Shown: piece by piece, positions 48,265 to 59,584 of the stretch
Numbering within the stretch: the first letter of the stretch is position 1
Layout of the letters: each line of letters starts with the position of its first letter
From: Paramacrobiotus metropolitanus
Taxonomy: Eukaryota; Tardigrada; Eutardigrada; Parachela; Macrobiotidae
Length of the DNA: 64,000 nucleotides
Assembly (NCBI RefSeq): GCF_019649055.1
Contig: NW_026570224.1
Span: 2,914,001-2,978,000, forward strand
Direction: 5' to 3'
Program-made: the position numbers and the translations under genes
The notes under the pieces: generated by a model
Seen by the model: the letters and a program-made list of their open reading frames with translations, nothing else
Databases searched by the model: none
Told to the model about the DNA's origin: nothing

Positions 48265-50672
48265 CTTTTAAGGTGTAATGTTACTGTACATACAAAGTTT
48301 TACTATTTGGAGGCGAGATAACAGTGACCTTTAATTTAACTATAAACGGGAAAAACAGAAAAATTGTAATCTTTTGAACTGCACTGACTAGATGCCGCTG
48401 TTTATGAATTTTTACGTCTCACGCAAAACGTAACATCCACGCGTACCTTGCTGTTTCTGTCTGGACTGGCGCTGGCAAGCCGTTTTGGCAGGATTACTGG
48501 AGGGGTTTCTACAACGTCCACTCTCGTGTATTTACTGCTGTTGGAACTTGGCATTTCTGGTGTGCTTGTTAAATATGCGCAGGACAACCGCCACTCAAGT
48601 ACATACTCGTAATGTGATCACTTTTAATAATTATTATTATCAGAAACTATTGCAGCGAAGCCACATCCAATTGCAAGTTAATTAAGAGCTGTATAAAGTT
48701 ATAGATACCAGATGGAAGAATGATCAGTGAAATTCCAAAAAAACTGCCCGCATCCAAACCGGCTAAATGTTAATTTTGCCGAAGCTAGTAGCTATACCTA
48801 AACGATCACACTATGAATCTGGTGATCAGAGCTTGAGGTGTTTGCCGACAGTATTCTGAGTCAGACTTTGCGTTTTGTACTTAATCATACGGTTGCGAAA
48901 ACAAATCGTTTGCACCGTGTTTCTTCTGTGTAGGTGTGGACTATATGCCAAGACTTGCGTAGTGCTCAAAACAAACAGTCCTTAATCCTCTCATCTAAGA
49001 TTCCGAATTGCTGTTTGCTGACGCTTGTGATGTACAGAGAGCCGTAACAAATTATATATAAAACGTCCGTAACATGGCATATTGGCTAAAGTTATGTAAC
49101 CTCGAAAGGAAGCCATGTGTTGTGGTGCATACAGATCAAATTAGAGGAACGCTGTTACTAATTACAAATATAATGACAGTCAACAATTGCAGTATTATTA
49201 TGTACAGTAAAAAGCCAATAATTATACTAAATAAAGCATATTATTCCTTTTTTGGATTTTTTTTTGTTTAATGCTTCGTACGATTTACAACTGCACTGCT
49301 ATATGTATCTTATACCCCGGTCACTACGTAAAGCAGCCCACAATGAAGATATCGGGTTATCTCTAGTCTGAAGATTTTTATTCACTGAACTTTTATTCAG
49401 GTTTTGTTTTATTACTGTAGGGACTGTTTTATTGAAGTACACAGGATATTCTGGCAGTAGGGTGCTCTTTATATGTATAAACATCATTAAATTCATTACA
49501 CTGTGATAATATTATTACCATAATGTTCAAATTAAAAATGCAAACACGGTAGCATTTAAAAAAATTAACTTTATCGACAGTATTATAATTTTGCTGTTTT
49601 GTTTTCACACAATGTTCATTCGCTTGACAGTGAGAAACAAACAAAGCTTTCTTTCCGATACTATGTACATAAGCAAAATCCGGCATTCTTACTATTCCCT
49701 GTAAACAGCGGCAGTAAAATACAATGCAAAGGTCGGAGAACAGTTAAAAACTTTTCCATAGATACTGTGGTTTATAGCTTGAGATCCTGGATCTCTTCGC
49801 ATTAATGGTGTATAAAAAGGTCAGGGGTGTACCGGAAGACATTCGCATCCTTGAAGACTGATGAGTCACAATTACTACAGTAGTAATACACTTATCCGTG
49901 TTGTTTCCGCCGGTATATAGCCGCGTCCACTTGACCCACAGACAGGAATTACGCTCTTGTATCCAGTGTGCACGTAAGGAAGAAATAGGCTCCGCGTGTA
50001 ACGTACGTACTACTTATGGGAAACAATGTGCGCCATTTAAAATATCGCTGGAGAGTTTACGCGCAACTGCCCTTTATGCAGGCTTGCTTGGTAAATAGGT
50101 ACACGGTTGCTCATACTGATTTATACGTACAGACTTGATAAAAAAGGATATTCCTGAGAATTTATACAATCATCCTCTACGCCGCTACATTGTATGGCAA
50201 GGTAGTGAAATTTACTATTTGTTGACAAAATCATTCATTGCGCAAGTTCTGTGTAGCGCAGTTGACTGTCATAATTCTTACACTGAACCGGCAGCTGGCT
50301 GAATTGTCACACAGCAATCTGGACCTCATTTCCATCCCTGACCATGTCATCGGAACACACCTCGGTAATTGACATTTGTTACAGTTATTTTATGGAAGTT
50401 CAAAGAGCGTAACAGGATATCTGAATGTCTTAAAATCAGATCCTGGCCGCAGGATTCTGTTGCAGTCGGCGAAGGAATGATACTACGTATATTGCAGTGA
50501 GATGAATGCACCGACCGGTGTTCGATTATCAGCGACATTTACCTGTGACAGCACCAGATGTTTATTTAATGCCTGAATTATATTTCTGGTCGAAGGCTTA
50601 TCTATACTTATGCATTTCCATCTTGTAACTGATGTAGCTATTGTATCTTTGTTGTTCACCCTGCAACGGCAA

Positions 50673-51065
50673 ATGGAGATTCTGAATTTAATTATGTTAT
50701 CTAGCATTTGCTTCCTATGTTTTTTGGTGCGCACACATGCTTGGAATTTGCGGAATGTTGCCAGCGCGGTTGACCAACTGAACCATCCCGTTTTCCACCT
50801 AGCATCTCTTGGACCATCGTTGCAAATGGGCACGAAAATTATTTCTTGCCGGAAACACGTTGTCTTTAATAGATGGCGGTGTGTTTGGAGCGTGAACGTT
50901 ACTCCGATCCAGATAATTAAAGCTCGTTTACACGGAAGCCACCCTTGGGCAACAGCTACCATGTCAAGTATACCGTTAACACCAGACCCATTAATGACCG
51001 CTTTAACTACCAGGAAAAAAAAACATTGTCAGTGCTCCACGAGGAATTGGTACTGCTGTAAGTAA
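50673..51065 (+). CDS. Doubtful secreted Cys-containing frame
   Basis: From ATG 50673 the frame opens with a signal-peptide-like stretch (MEILNLIMLSSICFLCFLV) and ends near RKKKHCQCSTRNWYCC, where a perfect GTAAGT donor sits in the last codons. No downstream exon could be found. The complementary strand is equally open across 50483-50962 and has a strong acceptor (tttttttttcctggtag) near 51010. I cannot say which strand, if either, codes. Confidence 0.22.
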   Translation: MEILNLIMLSSICFLCFLVRTHAWNLRNVASAVDQLNHPVFHLASLGPSLQMGTKIISCRKHVVFNRWRCVWSVNVTPIQIIKARLHGSHPWATATMSSIPLTPDPLMTALTTRKKKHCQCSTRNWYCCK

Positions 51066-51085
51066 AAATATAAAATCTTTTCTAC

Positions 51086-51128
51086 AGGTTTATAAAAAAC
51101 AAAATCTTATTTGTTTTTTTATAAACCT
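51086..51128. repeat. Short AT-rich inverted repeat
   Basis: aggtttataaaaaacaaaat pairs with its complement ending at 51128 around a short loop. It is a 43-bp hairpin just after the doubtful frame ending at 51065. No U-tract or terminator function is implied in a eukaryote. Confidence 0.7.
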
Positions 51129-51664
51129 AAATTTTTATAAAATTTGTTAAACATGTAGAACGGCCCGGAAAAGGATAAAGCAGGCTTTTCGTTACCTTTC
51201 TTCCATACTTGTACTGTAAACACTGTAAGTAGCAGTATGGGTATGCAGGTAGCCGTAGGTATGCAGGTATGTAAACGCAATTAACAAATTATTGTGGTGG
51301 AGCGATGTGTCAGCTGTACATGTAACTGACTCCAGCAACCAGAACACAAAAGAAAAACAGGAAACCTTGGTATTTGAGGTATACCTAGATCAATTTTTTT
51401 CGTTTTCTAGAAGTAATCATAATGTTCGTAGATGACTGGGTAAGGCATCATTTGCATCTAGCATGACAGTTGAATTTATAAACGGCCTTTTTGGCTCAGT
51501 TAAGACAGGGTCACAGGGACTTGCAGTTCCTCTACAATTTCATATTAGTTTATAACATTTCCAAAAGTTACATATGAGTATACTCTAATTAAGCAAGCTT
51601 TGTGGCGGGATAAATGTTGAAAGAAAATCAATTACAATTCAGCTATTTTGCAGGTGAGACATAC

Positions 51665-51986
51665 TGGAGATCCTCAACATTCAAGAAGCAGACCAGATCT
51701 GGCCGGTAGAAAGGTTCTTTGTGATATTGACTGCGTGATCGTCTGACTTTGACTTCGACATTTTTTGTTATAAAATGAGTGCTTGTTAAAATATCCTGCT
51801 GGTCAGGGGAAGTTAATAATATCATAACGTTAAATATTAATGTCACAATCACAAGCTCACTATTTTTTGCATTTTGGCAATAAAATTTGTCCGCACGCAA
51901 TCCCAAGTCAATCATGGGAAGTGACCATAATATGTCGTATGCATTCAAGCTCACGCAGAAACTTCGAAAGAAGGGTTGTTGTTTTA
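51665..51986 (-). CDS. Possible isolated coding exon, unrecognised
   Basis: A 322-nt open stretch bounded by a tttacag acceptor and a GTATGT donor. The translation looks protein-like (for example AYDILWSLPMIDLGLRADKF and KNVEVKVRRSRSQYHKEPFY). One candidate last exon at about 51014-51062 fits the phase, but no start exon was found. Confidence 0.28.
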
Positions 51987-52839
51987 CTGTAAACCAGTAT
52001 TTCGTACGTCCTCTTTTACTCGCAAATTATTTCCTAAGACTGTAAAGTTGTCGACTAACGGTGAAACTTAAAAAAACTGAAAAACAAGCAATATTTGAAC
52101 AATATTATGTACATTATGCTAGTGACCAGTATACGTACATATAACGCCAATAACGGTGCACACATACGGATTTTGTGATACAATAAGTGTAAGATACCAC
52201 ATAATTAATACCGGCATCTAATATTATATAAGAGTCGAGATGTTTTACTATAACAATTAGGGCTATTAACGTAATCACTTGAACAAATTTGTAGTTGTTA
52301 ATGTTGTTTGACAAGGAATCAGTATTATTGGCAGGTTCTGCTGAACTTATTTTTGGTGTGGCTGTTTCCTAGACACCTGCATCCATTCTGATTTGTGATA
52401 CATGTATAGATATTTTGCGCGAACTTTAGCATATTTAATACAGCATCAGCAGCGTAACTGGGTATTTACATAGCCATGGTATCAGCATCTTTGCTATTTT
52501 TTGGATTTCCTGTAAACTGTAAATTTAAGTTTCTTGTAAAATTAAGTCAGTCATATCACCGGAACTCTTCACGCACCCCCACTTTTATGCATCATAAATT
52601 AATTTTAGCAGAGGATCCAATTACGTTGGTGTCGTAATCGTATAAAATGGGTCTACGTTGATGACGTACTGTAGTAAAAGTGCGCCACAAACACGGCGGG
52701 ACTCTTGTAGCTTGACACCACTGGTACGCGATTAGCCATCAAACCAATAATTCACATAGAAAAACAACTATTGCGTATTGTCTGCCACTAGTTTCCTCGA
52801 CTAAACCCTTCCTGGAGCTATTTTGATTAGAAAGGAGTA

Positions 52840-53958
52840 ATGGCATTTGCTCCGCCTAGGCAAAGCGAAACAGCTGGCACGAAGGTTGAATCCGATACAA
52901 TCAAAGGATCAACAGAAACATCTTTTCCGCCCTTTAGCAGTAGTTCGAAAGGTAAACCGCCACAATTACGCTTGGATACCTTTGTGTAAATTGTGTATGC
53001 GTCACAAATTGGTTAATAACGCAGAACATTTCTCTGTACTAGTTGCGTATGGGAAAGAACTGCGAGTGCATTTGCTCTTGAATTTGATTCTTTCAGAGTA
53101 AATGGTCTTCCAAGTGTATGATATTCCGCGTACATATTGCTCTGTTGCATTTAGTTGCCATCGATGATTGTCGATCATTAAAGTATATGATAGGTATATT
53201 GTTTCGAAATTCGAAACATAACTGCATTAAATATGGACTATCTCTCGCTTAGTTTTCACATAATTAATTTGGAATTTCATACTTTTAATTCACGAAATGT
53301 CACGATAGCTTTTCTTTTATTTCTGACAGTGGCATATACTGCATACGAGTACTTACCGTTTTATATATGTATTACAGTATTTTTTATATACAGTATTACA
53401 ATAACTGTAAACTTTGTACTTGCAGACCATATGCGCAATTTGAGCTTGAGCGAGGGTGACCTTTCGTCTGCGCAGAACGATATGGATGAGCAGATGGCGT
53501 ACACGTACATGCTATTAAGAATGACCAGCGACAGCGAGCACACGGATGAACTGCTCTACAAGTATCTTAACAATTTTACGTCGTTGACGGGAATTCAACT
53601 GCCGGCTTTTATGGTGCGCGCCCTATTTGAAGTCCAGATAATTTCCCATGAAACCAACAGCAGTATCTTTGCCCAGTTTATGGATAGTATGATCCACAAG
53701 ATGAACAACATCAGTATCAGAAATAACCCTGCCAAATTTTATGCTGTTCTGGGAAAGAATTTATGTCATCTGGGCACAGTCATGCGCACTATGAGTGCCA
53801 TATTAGCCGATCAGGAGTCCGAGGGAGATGCCAGAGTATCGATGACGACGGCAGGTGCTTCGGGAAAGTTATCATCGGAAGAGAGCGATGATGAATTGTA
53901 TTCTGCCTTACAAATACCGGATACAAACCCCGGTTGTTCCGGAAAGCAATGTCAATAA
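52840..53958 (+). CDS. Orphan helical cytosolic protein, two exons
   Basis: Exons 52840-52951 and 53426-53958 join in phase 1 (GTAAAC donor; tttgtacttgcag acceptor) to 214 residues. Exon 1 is a polar, Ser-rich leader (MAFAPPRQSETAGTKVESDT). Exon 2 is mostly amphipathic helix (YTYMLLRMTSDSEHTDELLY; FAQFMDSMIHKMNNISIRNN; LGTVMRTMSAILADQE) with an acidic Ser-rich tail (SGKLSSEESDDELYSALQIP). There is no signal peptide or membrane segment. A longer reading from ATG 53233 would add two apparent membrane helices, but that stretch is the T-rich end of the intron and is bypassed by the spliced model. The family is not recognised. It converges with TOE1, whose stop is 325 bp away. Confidence 0.72.
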
Positions 53959-54283
53959 CCATAAACGGCAGTGGCAAAACGCTGCGAATTGTGATAGCTC
54001 ATAGAACACTGTTAGGTTCTTTACCAACATCATTCTCATGATTCTTTACTATGTTTAAAATGCTTCGGACAAATCCAGTCGGACAGGCACTCGATCTTGG
54101 TGGCACTGCGGTGTATGTAAATATCGATTTTGCTCATATCCAATTTAATGCCGTTTGTTTTTTCTGACACCTTTGCTCTTTGGACTTATTATGACCTTTA
54201 TTCATAATGTTATTACAGCAAATCAGACTTGTAACAAAAATCACAACAGAATCGGTGAATTACGAAAAAGGGATATAACAATA
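53959..54283. other. Convergent 3' intergenic spacer
   Basis: Between the stops of the plus-strand helical protein and minus-strand TOE1. It would hold both 3' untranslated regions; no gene seen. Confidence 0.6.
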
Positions 54284-56604
54284 CTACTGCCGATTGCGGC
54301 ATTCAAGTATCTTGCGGAAATGCGCAGCACTGCATTGTACGTGTTCACTTTTTCGGAAGACAAAGGGTTCACTTTTCCCTGTGACATGTACCCGATCGAC
54401 AAATCCCTCGGGGTGTGTGAATACTACGCGGCGAGCTTTTTCACTCCGTCCTAACTGGGCCATGCAAGTAGCAAAAACATATCCCGTCATGAAGGCATCG
54501 AATCCGGCACTATGCAAGCCGAAATCCAGGTTATAGCTCTTCCTGTTATCAATACTGAAATGGTCCGTTCCGAGACGCTGAGCCACTGGGAAGTTATCCG
54601 CAGGACGAGGAGGTGCTAGTCTGGGACGCAGGGCATGCGGGAAGAGTGATCCTTCACTGGCTTTTTTCAACGGAACGGATTCAAGAGTGACAGCATCAGT
54701 CTTCCGCTTCCCAGCTGTGGCGACATCATTAACAGTTGTTGTCATTTCCCGTGGATCAGACATTGGAAACACTGGAAACATTCGCTGTACATCGTTCGGA
54801 GGACGAGAGACCGCATTTTCCGCAGGACCATTTCTGCAAACATCTACAAACAACTGCCGACAATGAAATACAAAATGTAGAACTAACTTTTGCTTGAACT
54901 GCAATATCCGTAAGCCGATTATATGATACGGTACGATTACACACGGTTCCAGTCTTCTAAACACGGTACTACTTTCACTTGTGTAAACAGCCAATCGTAA
55001 ACGACCAAAAAATATTGAAATATAAAGAGTTTATGAGTTCAAAACCGTTAAAAAAACTGCGTTTTGATAGGAGCAGTGCAATTGATCTGCTCAACATCTT
55101 CTATCCAGATCTCATAATCTTCTTGATTAATTAAATACAAGTAATAGCGTTCGCTGTCCCTAAAATTCTCACACCATTTAACCGGAATTTAAAATTATAG
55201 TACAGAAAAACGGAACTGGAGGAAGAGATACAACTGCTATGTCTTACCTTCTTCAACATCCAGCACTAAATCCATCTGATGGAGATCTGCCGGATGCAGG
55301 CACGTTCCCTGCTTAAATGCGTTGCAAAAGCCGAAGTTGTACATTAATTCGCATACATCTTTCCCCACAATCGGTTTCACACCACCAAGATTTCCAGATT
55401 GAGTATTCTGGTAGAAAATAGGGATTTCCATCACGGCATTGATTGTTGATGGATGTACATGTCGAATGCGAAGAGCAGGCTTGCCAATATCGGCCGATGC
55501 AGCATTAAGTCGTTGAGCTTTCTTGAAGCAATATTCCAAACTATGCATTCGCCATTTCAGGACACTTCGACAGATCCACTTCGTATCGAACAGTCTGCCC
55601 TGGAAAACATCGGCAACATCCGCGGCGAAGATTTCACAAGTTTTCGGCAAAGGATTCCAGAAGCTAGAAAATAACAACCATCGAAAGGCAGCGAACGAAT
55701 GTTAAGAAACATTCGTTTTCTTTATTCAGGAAAATTAAGTTTAGCTAAGTTAAGTTAAGAAACTTAACTCTGTAATTAATTCATCAACTATTATAAGCGC
55801 CGGTCAAGCGTCCTGCGTTCTCAGTTTGCCTAATATGACTGTCACATGTGATGTAAAACGTACAATTTAGAAAAATACCTCACCTGTGGTAGAAGTACGC
55901 CAGATCCGCTAGTCCATTATGAAAAACAACTTCCGCTTTACTAAGTAGCAACACCGTGGTCAGTTCGTCCACAAACCGCTCCTACAGACAGCCAAAGCCT
56001 TTGCCAAAGCAACACACGATGCTAGAAGATTTTGTCGTGCTTACATTGTTCTCCTTCATACCGTATTCAATGCCATACTGTGCCCAACGATTCAGATCAA
56101 AACCATGAGCAACCAGGAAGCTGCGCGCTGATCCATCCATGTCGAACTCCCCGCCAGGAAAAAGCAGGATGTTATAAGTTGTGCATGCAAACTGCAGCGG
56201 ATCACAGCATTCCGGATAGGGTTTAACGTACTCCGCGACAGATTTGAAACACGAAATGCCCAGACTGATGGTGCGCCGTGTCAGCACAGCGTCACGCATT
56301 TTGCTGTAGTATTCCGGCATCTGCAGCCTGCCACGGCCCGCAGTATTCCCTAACCCGGATAATTCCTAACCAAGCACAACAACTTCTTTCTTTATGGACA
56401 TTTACGTAACCGTCGATGAACACGTCGATCTAAATCCAGCTGCAAGTTAGGAATAACTGTGTATAAACAAGATAACCGAGTGCAGCATACCTGATCAACA
56501 GCGACAAAGTCCGCTGTTGCAACATCGTTCAGGATCTGAGGAGATAAACAAGCGAGATTGGTAGAGCTCACGTCTATAACGATCACTGATGGAAATAATT
56601 CCAT
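54284..56604 (-). CDS. TOE1: TOE1, CCCH-zinc-finger DEDD 3' exonuclease, five exons
   Basis: CAF1-family deadenylase of Cajal bodies that trims the 3' tails of snRNA precursors. Exons 56491-56604, 56045-56365, 55884-55981, 55248-55663 and 54284-54843 give 502 residues (human TOE1 is about 510). The nuclease begins with DFVAVDQ joined across intron 1 to ELSGLG, reproducing the catalytic VDTELSGLG with both acidic residues. TISLGISCFK, then HGFDLNRWAQYGIEYG, VVFHNGLADLAYFY and FDTKW follow the family. Next comes a CCCH finger (CELMYNFGFCNAFKQGTCLH), a KRK/KK-containing linker and the conserved C-terminal block HSAGFDAFMTGYVFA. The start is the in-frame ATG just before LFPSVIVID. Its promoter is shared head-to-head with CFAP20. 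No broken motif is seen, so it is probably active. Confidence 0.96.
55694..55717. repeat. Small inverted repeat in TOE1 intron 3
   Basis: aacgaatgtt and aacattcgtt flank a 4-nt spacer. A second pair (agttaag/cttaact) follows within 50 bp. Probably only local secondary structure. Confidence 0.6.
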
Positions 56605-57648
56605 AATGAAAGTGATGGAAATACTGTAGTTCAAAAGTTACTTCAAAAAGCTACGAGCAACAACAGAGTTCACATTACCGTAAGTTACCCCTTTACGAGG
56701 TACTTACAATTTATGATCTGTCGAGATTGGTAGAATAATTGGGGCTTGCGCTAACCTAACCATAAGACTTAGTATATTCGGAAGCGATTTAATACAATAA
56801 AATTAACAATAAATTTCAGATTTCGCAATCGCATTGGGACTTCCTGCTAGAGTAGGAAGAGCACATCTTTCAATCAACCAATACGCAAAACTCCGCGATG
56901 ACGTAACAGGCAAGTACGGCATAGTGATTGGTGGTAGCCAACTAGCGGGCGGGTAAGCTCAACCCCTCCGTATGCTGTCAGCCTTGTTTAGCAACAACGC
57001 CAGGAACGGTCTGAGTAAAAAAATATTTAAGTGCAGACTTAGCGTAATTCAATTCCTCTCTCCCAGTTTGATTAACTTTTCGGACTCTGGATGCCCCTCA
57101 ATTGGTGAAATACTATAGTACCTATTGTGTAATTTGATTGATAATCTTCTGCTCTACTTAAAGCCGACAGGGTCGCCGTCGATAGCACTGATCCCCCTTA
57201 GTTTTCCTGTTCAGATTTTGGGCTCTCACAGTCTCACTGGCGGCCACTGCGTCGATGTAAGTAATCTACAAGTCAGCTGTTAGCGGCCTAGCCGTACGTA
57301 AGAAAACATATCTGTAGAAGTGAATTGTTTACCCCTAAGGTGTGCCCAGCGTATATGTGTTATAATATAAGCTATAATATAATCTATATAATCTATAATA
57401 TAAACTCGCTGGTGTGCCTATTGCGTAACAGAGCGTTTAATTATTTTTTCGCTTGGAACATGTTATCCGACTAGGTTCACAAGTGACGAAATTTATTTTC
57501 CTTGGCCTTGGGCCCTTATGCGAGTTTATTGTTCACCTGCCGCATTGGGTTATACCCTTGCGGCGTTACGCAGTTAACTCCTCATATCTTGGTTCACAAA
57601 TTACACTTTGCAGAAATCCTGAGCGAGCTCACATAGTTGCTTTCTGAA
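56605..57648. promoter_or_regulatory. Probable bidirectional promoter of TOE1 and CFAP20
   Basis: The two genes are divergent with about 1 kb between start codons. Within 56872-56955 lie accaat (56877-56882), a CRE-like tgacgtaa (56899-56906), attgg on the plus strand (a reversed CCAAT, 56927-56931) and a GC box gggcggg (56947-56953). This cluster of general activator sites is typical of TATA-less housekeeping promoters. The words are seen; promoter activity is inferred. Confidence 0.55.
57361..57405. repeat. Short AT-rich repeat cluster (ataatata/tctata)
   Basis: tataatataa, ctataatata and tctatataatctataatata words alternate over 45 bp upstream of CFAP20. It is low complexity and not a confident TATA box. 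Confidence 0.6.
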
Positions 57649-59287
57649 ATGTTCCGGAACACGTTTCAAAGTGGATTTTTATCCGTGTTTTACAGTCTCG
57701 GGAGTAAACCTCTACAGTTATGGTCAAAACAGGTGAACTTGTGAACGAAAAAACGTTGTGACCATGGAATTCCATTAACATACCGTAGTGCAGAATACAA
57801 GTAAAGATTAACATACGATTAGCGACAAAATACCGGTAACAGTTTAAGTTATTTTCGCAGGCTCTAAATGGAGGGCATATTAAACGAATAACTGATGAAG
57901 ATGTGCAAAGTTTGGTCTTGGAACTAGCCAGCCCAAATGTCAGGTATACACGAATTGTAATAAGCGACTTCCGCTACCAGTTAAAATGTTCATACGTCAA
58001 CTTCATAGTGATAGAATGCTGCATAAATGACATAAATTAGCAATAATAATATAACAAAGGAATGTAATACTATTTTAGAAAACTGGAAGTGTCTGTTTTG
58101 TGAGTACAATTTTGGCAGATACTGTAAGTGTTTTAGCAGCTCTCTGTGGCAAAAAGCTTTTAAAAATGTACTGTATTCAAAGAAAATGTGTTGCTAGAAT
58201 CAGCTGGGCGTGGTAGTTGCTGGAATCAGGTGGCGTGGTAATTGATTGATTCGATTCCGTAGTTTTCATTGTGTCATTTGTACAAACAGGGTTTCGTCCT
58301 ACATATCGCGAATAATGTTATCGTACTGTTGACTTGTGATAGTATTGCAAAAACGTCGCCAAATTTTTTAAAGTGCAAGCTGTTTTATTTCCGAAATGAT
58401 AGTTGTTTTTTCTTGAGTTGGCGCGTTCGGACTGAATCTTATCTTTTCGTAGTACTTGCTGGATTGCGTGCCCGGCTGACGATAAAAAAAGTTTGGGAAT
58501 AAAGTTGCCCTTTCTGGTGATGATCGTGAAAAATCTGGAAAAATATTTCACTTTCGAAATTCAGGTGGGCTTCTAAGTTAGAGATTGAGATGACGTGTTT
58601 GGCTTTGTTATATGATTGATGTTTTCGTTATTAATTTCGACTATTTCGTACTGTATTCTTTTTGCCTGTGTACTCTGTAGTTTTATAGTCTATTTTACTG
58701 ATTAACTGGGAGTTTATATTTTTTCGGGAAGTACTAGCGGAATGTGAACATCTGTTTTTAATTGAACCATTTGCTCAGATAATTGACGACAAGGGGATCC
58801 GTCGACGTTTCCGCGCCAGTAATTTTCAAGTTGAAGCACGCGTCAAACCCTTCATCTGCACAATGCCCATGCGCCTGGATGATGGCTGGAATCAAGTCCA
58901 ATTTAATTTGGCTGATTTTGTCCGTCGAGCATATGGAACAAATTATGTGGAAACCATTCGGATTACGGTAAACCATATTCGCTGAAGCTGTCTGTGCCTC
59001 GACAGTCCTTGTCCTTATTCATTCCATATTTATTCTTTTATCACTCCGCCTTTGGCTAGCCCGTTGATCTTTCATTGATCGTCCAGGGTAGACGGATTAG
59101 GGCTAACGTGTTCATTAAAAGCAATGAAGCTATTTTTCAGGTGCACGCCAACTGCCGTCTGCGTAGGATTTATTTCGCCGATCGATTGTACTCGGAAGAT
59201 GAAGTACCGCATGAGTTCAAGCTGTTTCTGCCGATTAAGGACGACGACAGCAAAGAGGACGCACAGGAAGGAGCGCAGATCTCGTAG
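57649..59287 (+). CDS. CFAP20: CFAP20 (BUG22), cilia- and flagella-associated protein 20, five exons
   Basis: Inner-junction protein of ciliary axonemal doublets, also found in the nucleus in animals. Exons 57649-57732, 57861-57943, 58453-58564, 58779-58967 and 59141-59287 give 204 residues (human 193). The protein is nearly identical to the family: [117 protein letters not shown]. Only the acidic last 15 residues diverge. The aligned conserved start fixes the ATG. Intron 2 (57944-58452) holds two gcgtggt words near 58206-58240 but no gene. It converges with LIG4 and is divergent from TOE1. Confidence 0.98.
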
Positions 59288-59584
59288 AAAAATAAGTCAT
59301 TATTTCCGGCCATTATTTTTATCAGTGTTTTGGCTTCGCCGAGCTCAGATTTATGATCTCATTGCTTTCTAGTTTAACTGCGTTGTGTTCGCATGCTGTC
59401 CATAGAGCTATGTTAGAAGACAACGAACTGTGCGGAACAAACTCGTTTTTGCAGATTCATAAATGTAGAAATAAAATATTCAGATTAGCTCAAAATTCTA
59501 ACTAATATGTATTTACAGTGAAAACGTTCGAACAGAAACCAATAAATACAGAGTACACTATAAATTCAAAAAGCCGGGAAAAGC
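59288..59584. other. Convergent spacer between CFAP20 and LIG4
   Basis: About 300 bp holding both 3' ends. An aataaa at about 59471 on the plus strand is a good CFAP20 poly(A) signal. Confidence 0.6.

Larger units (their letters stand above)
48265..52839. other. Gene-poor region with two weak candidate loci
   Basis: About 4.6 kb with no firm gene. It contains the double-stranded open locus at 50483-51065, a possible minus-strand exon at 51665-51986 and a short hairpin at 51086-51128, each listed separately. Confidence 0.45.

Noticed and set aside
53233-53430. N-terminal extension of the helical protein with two apparent membrane helices
   Set aside because: It is the T-rich end of an intron. 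The acceptor at 53425 joins in phase to a good first exon at 52840-52951, which gives a soluble protein.
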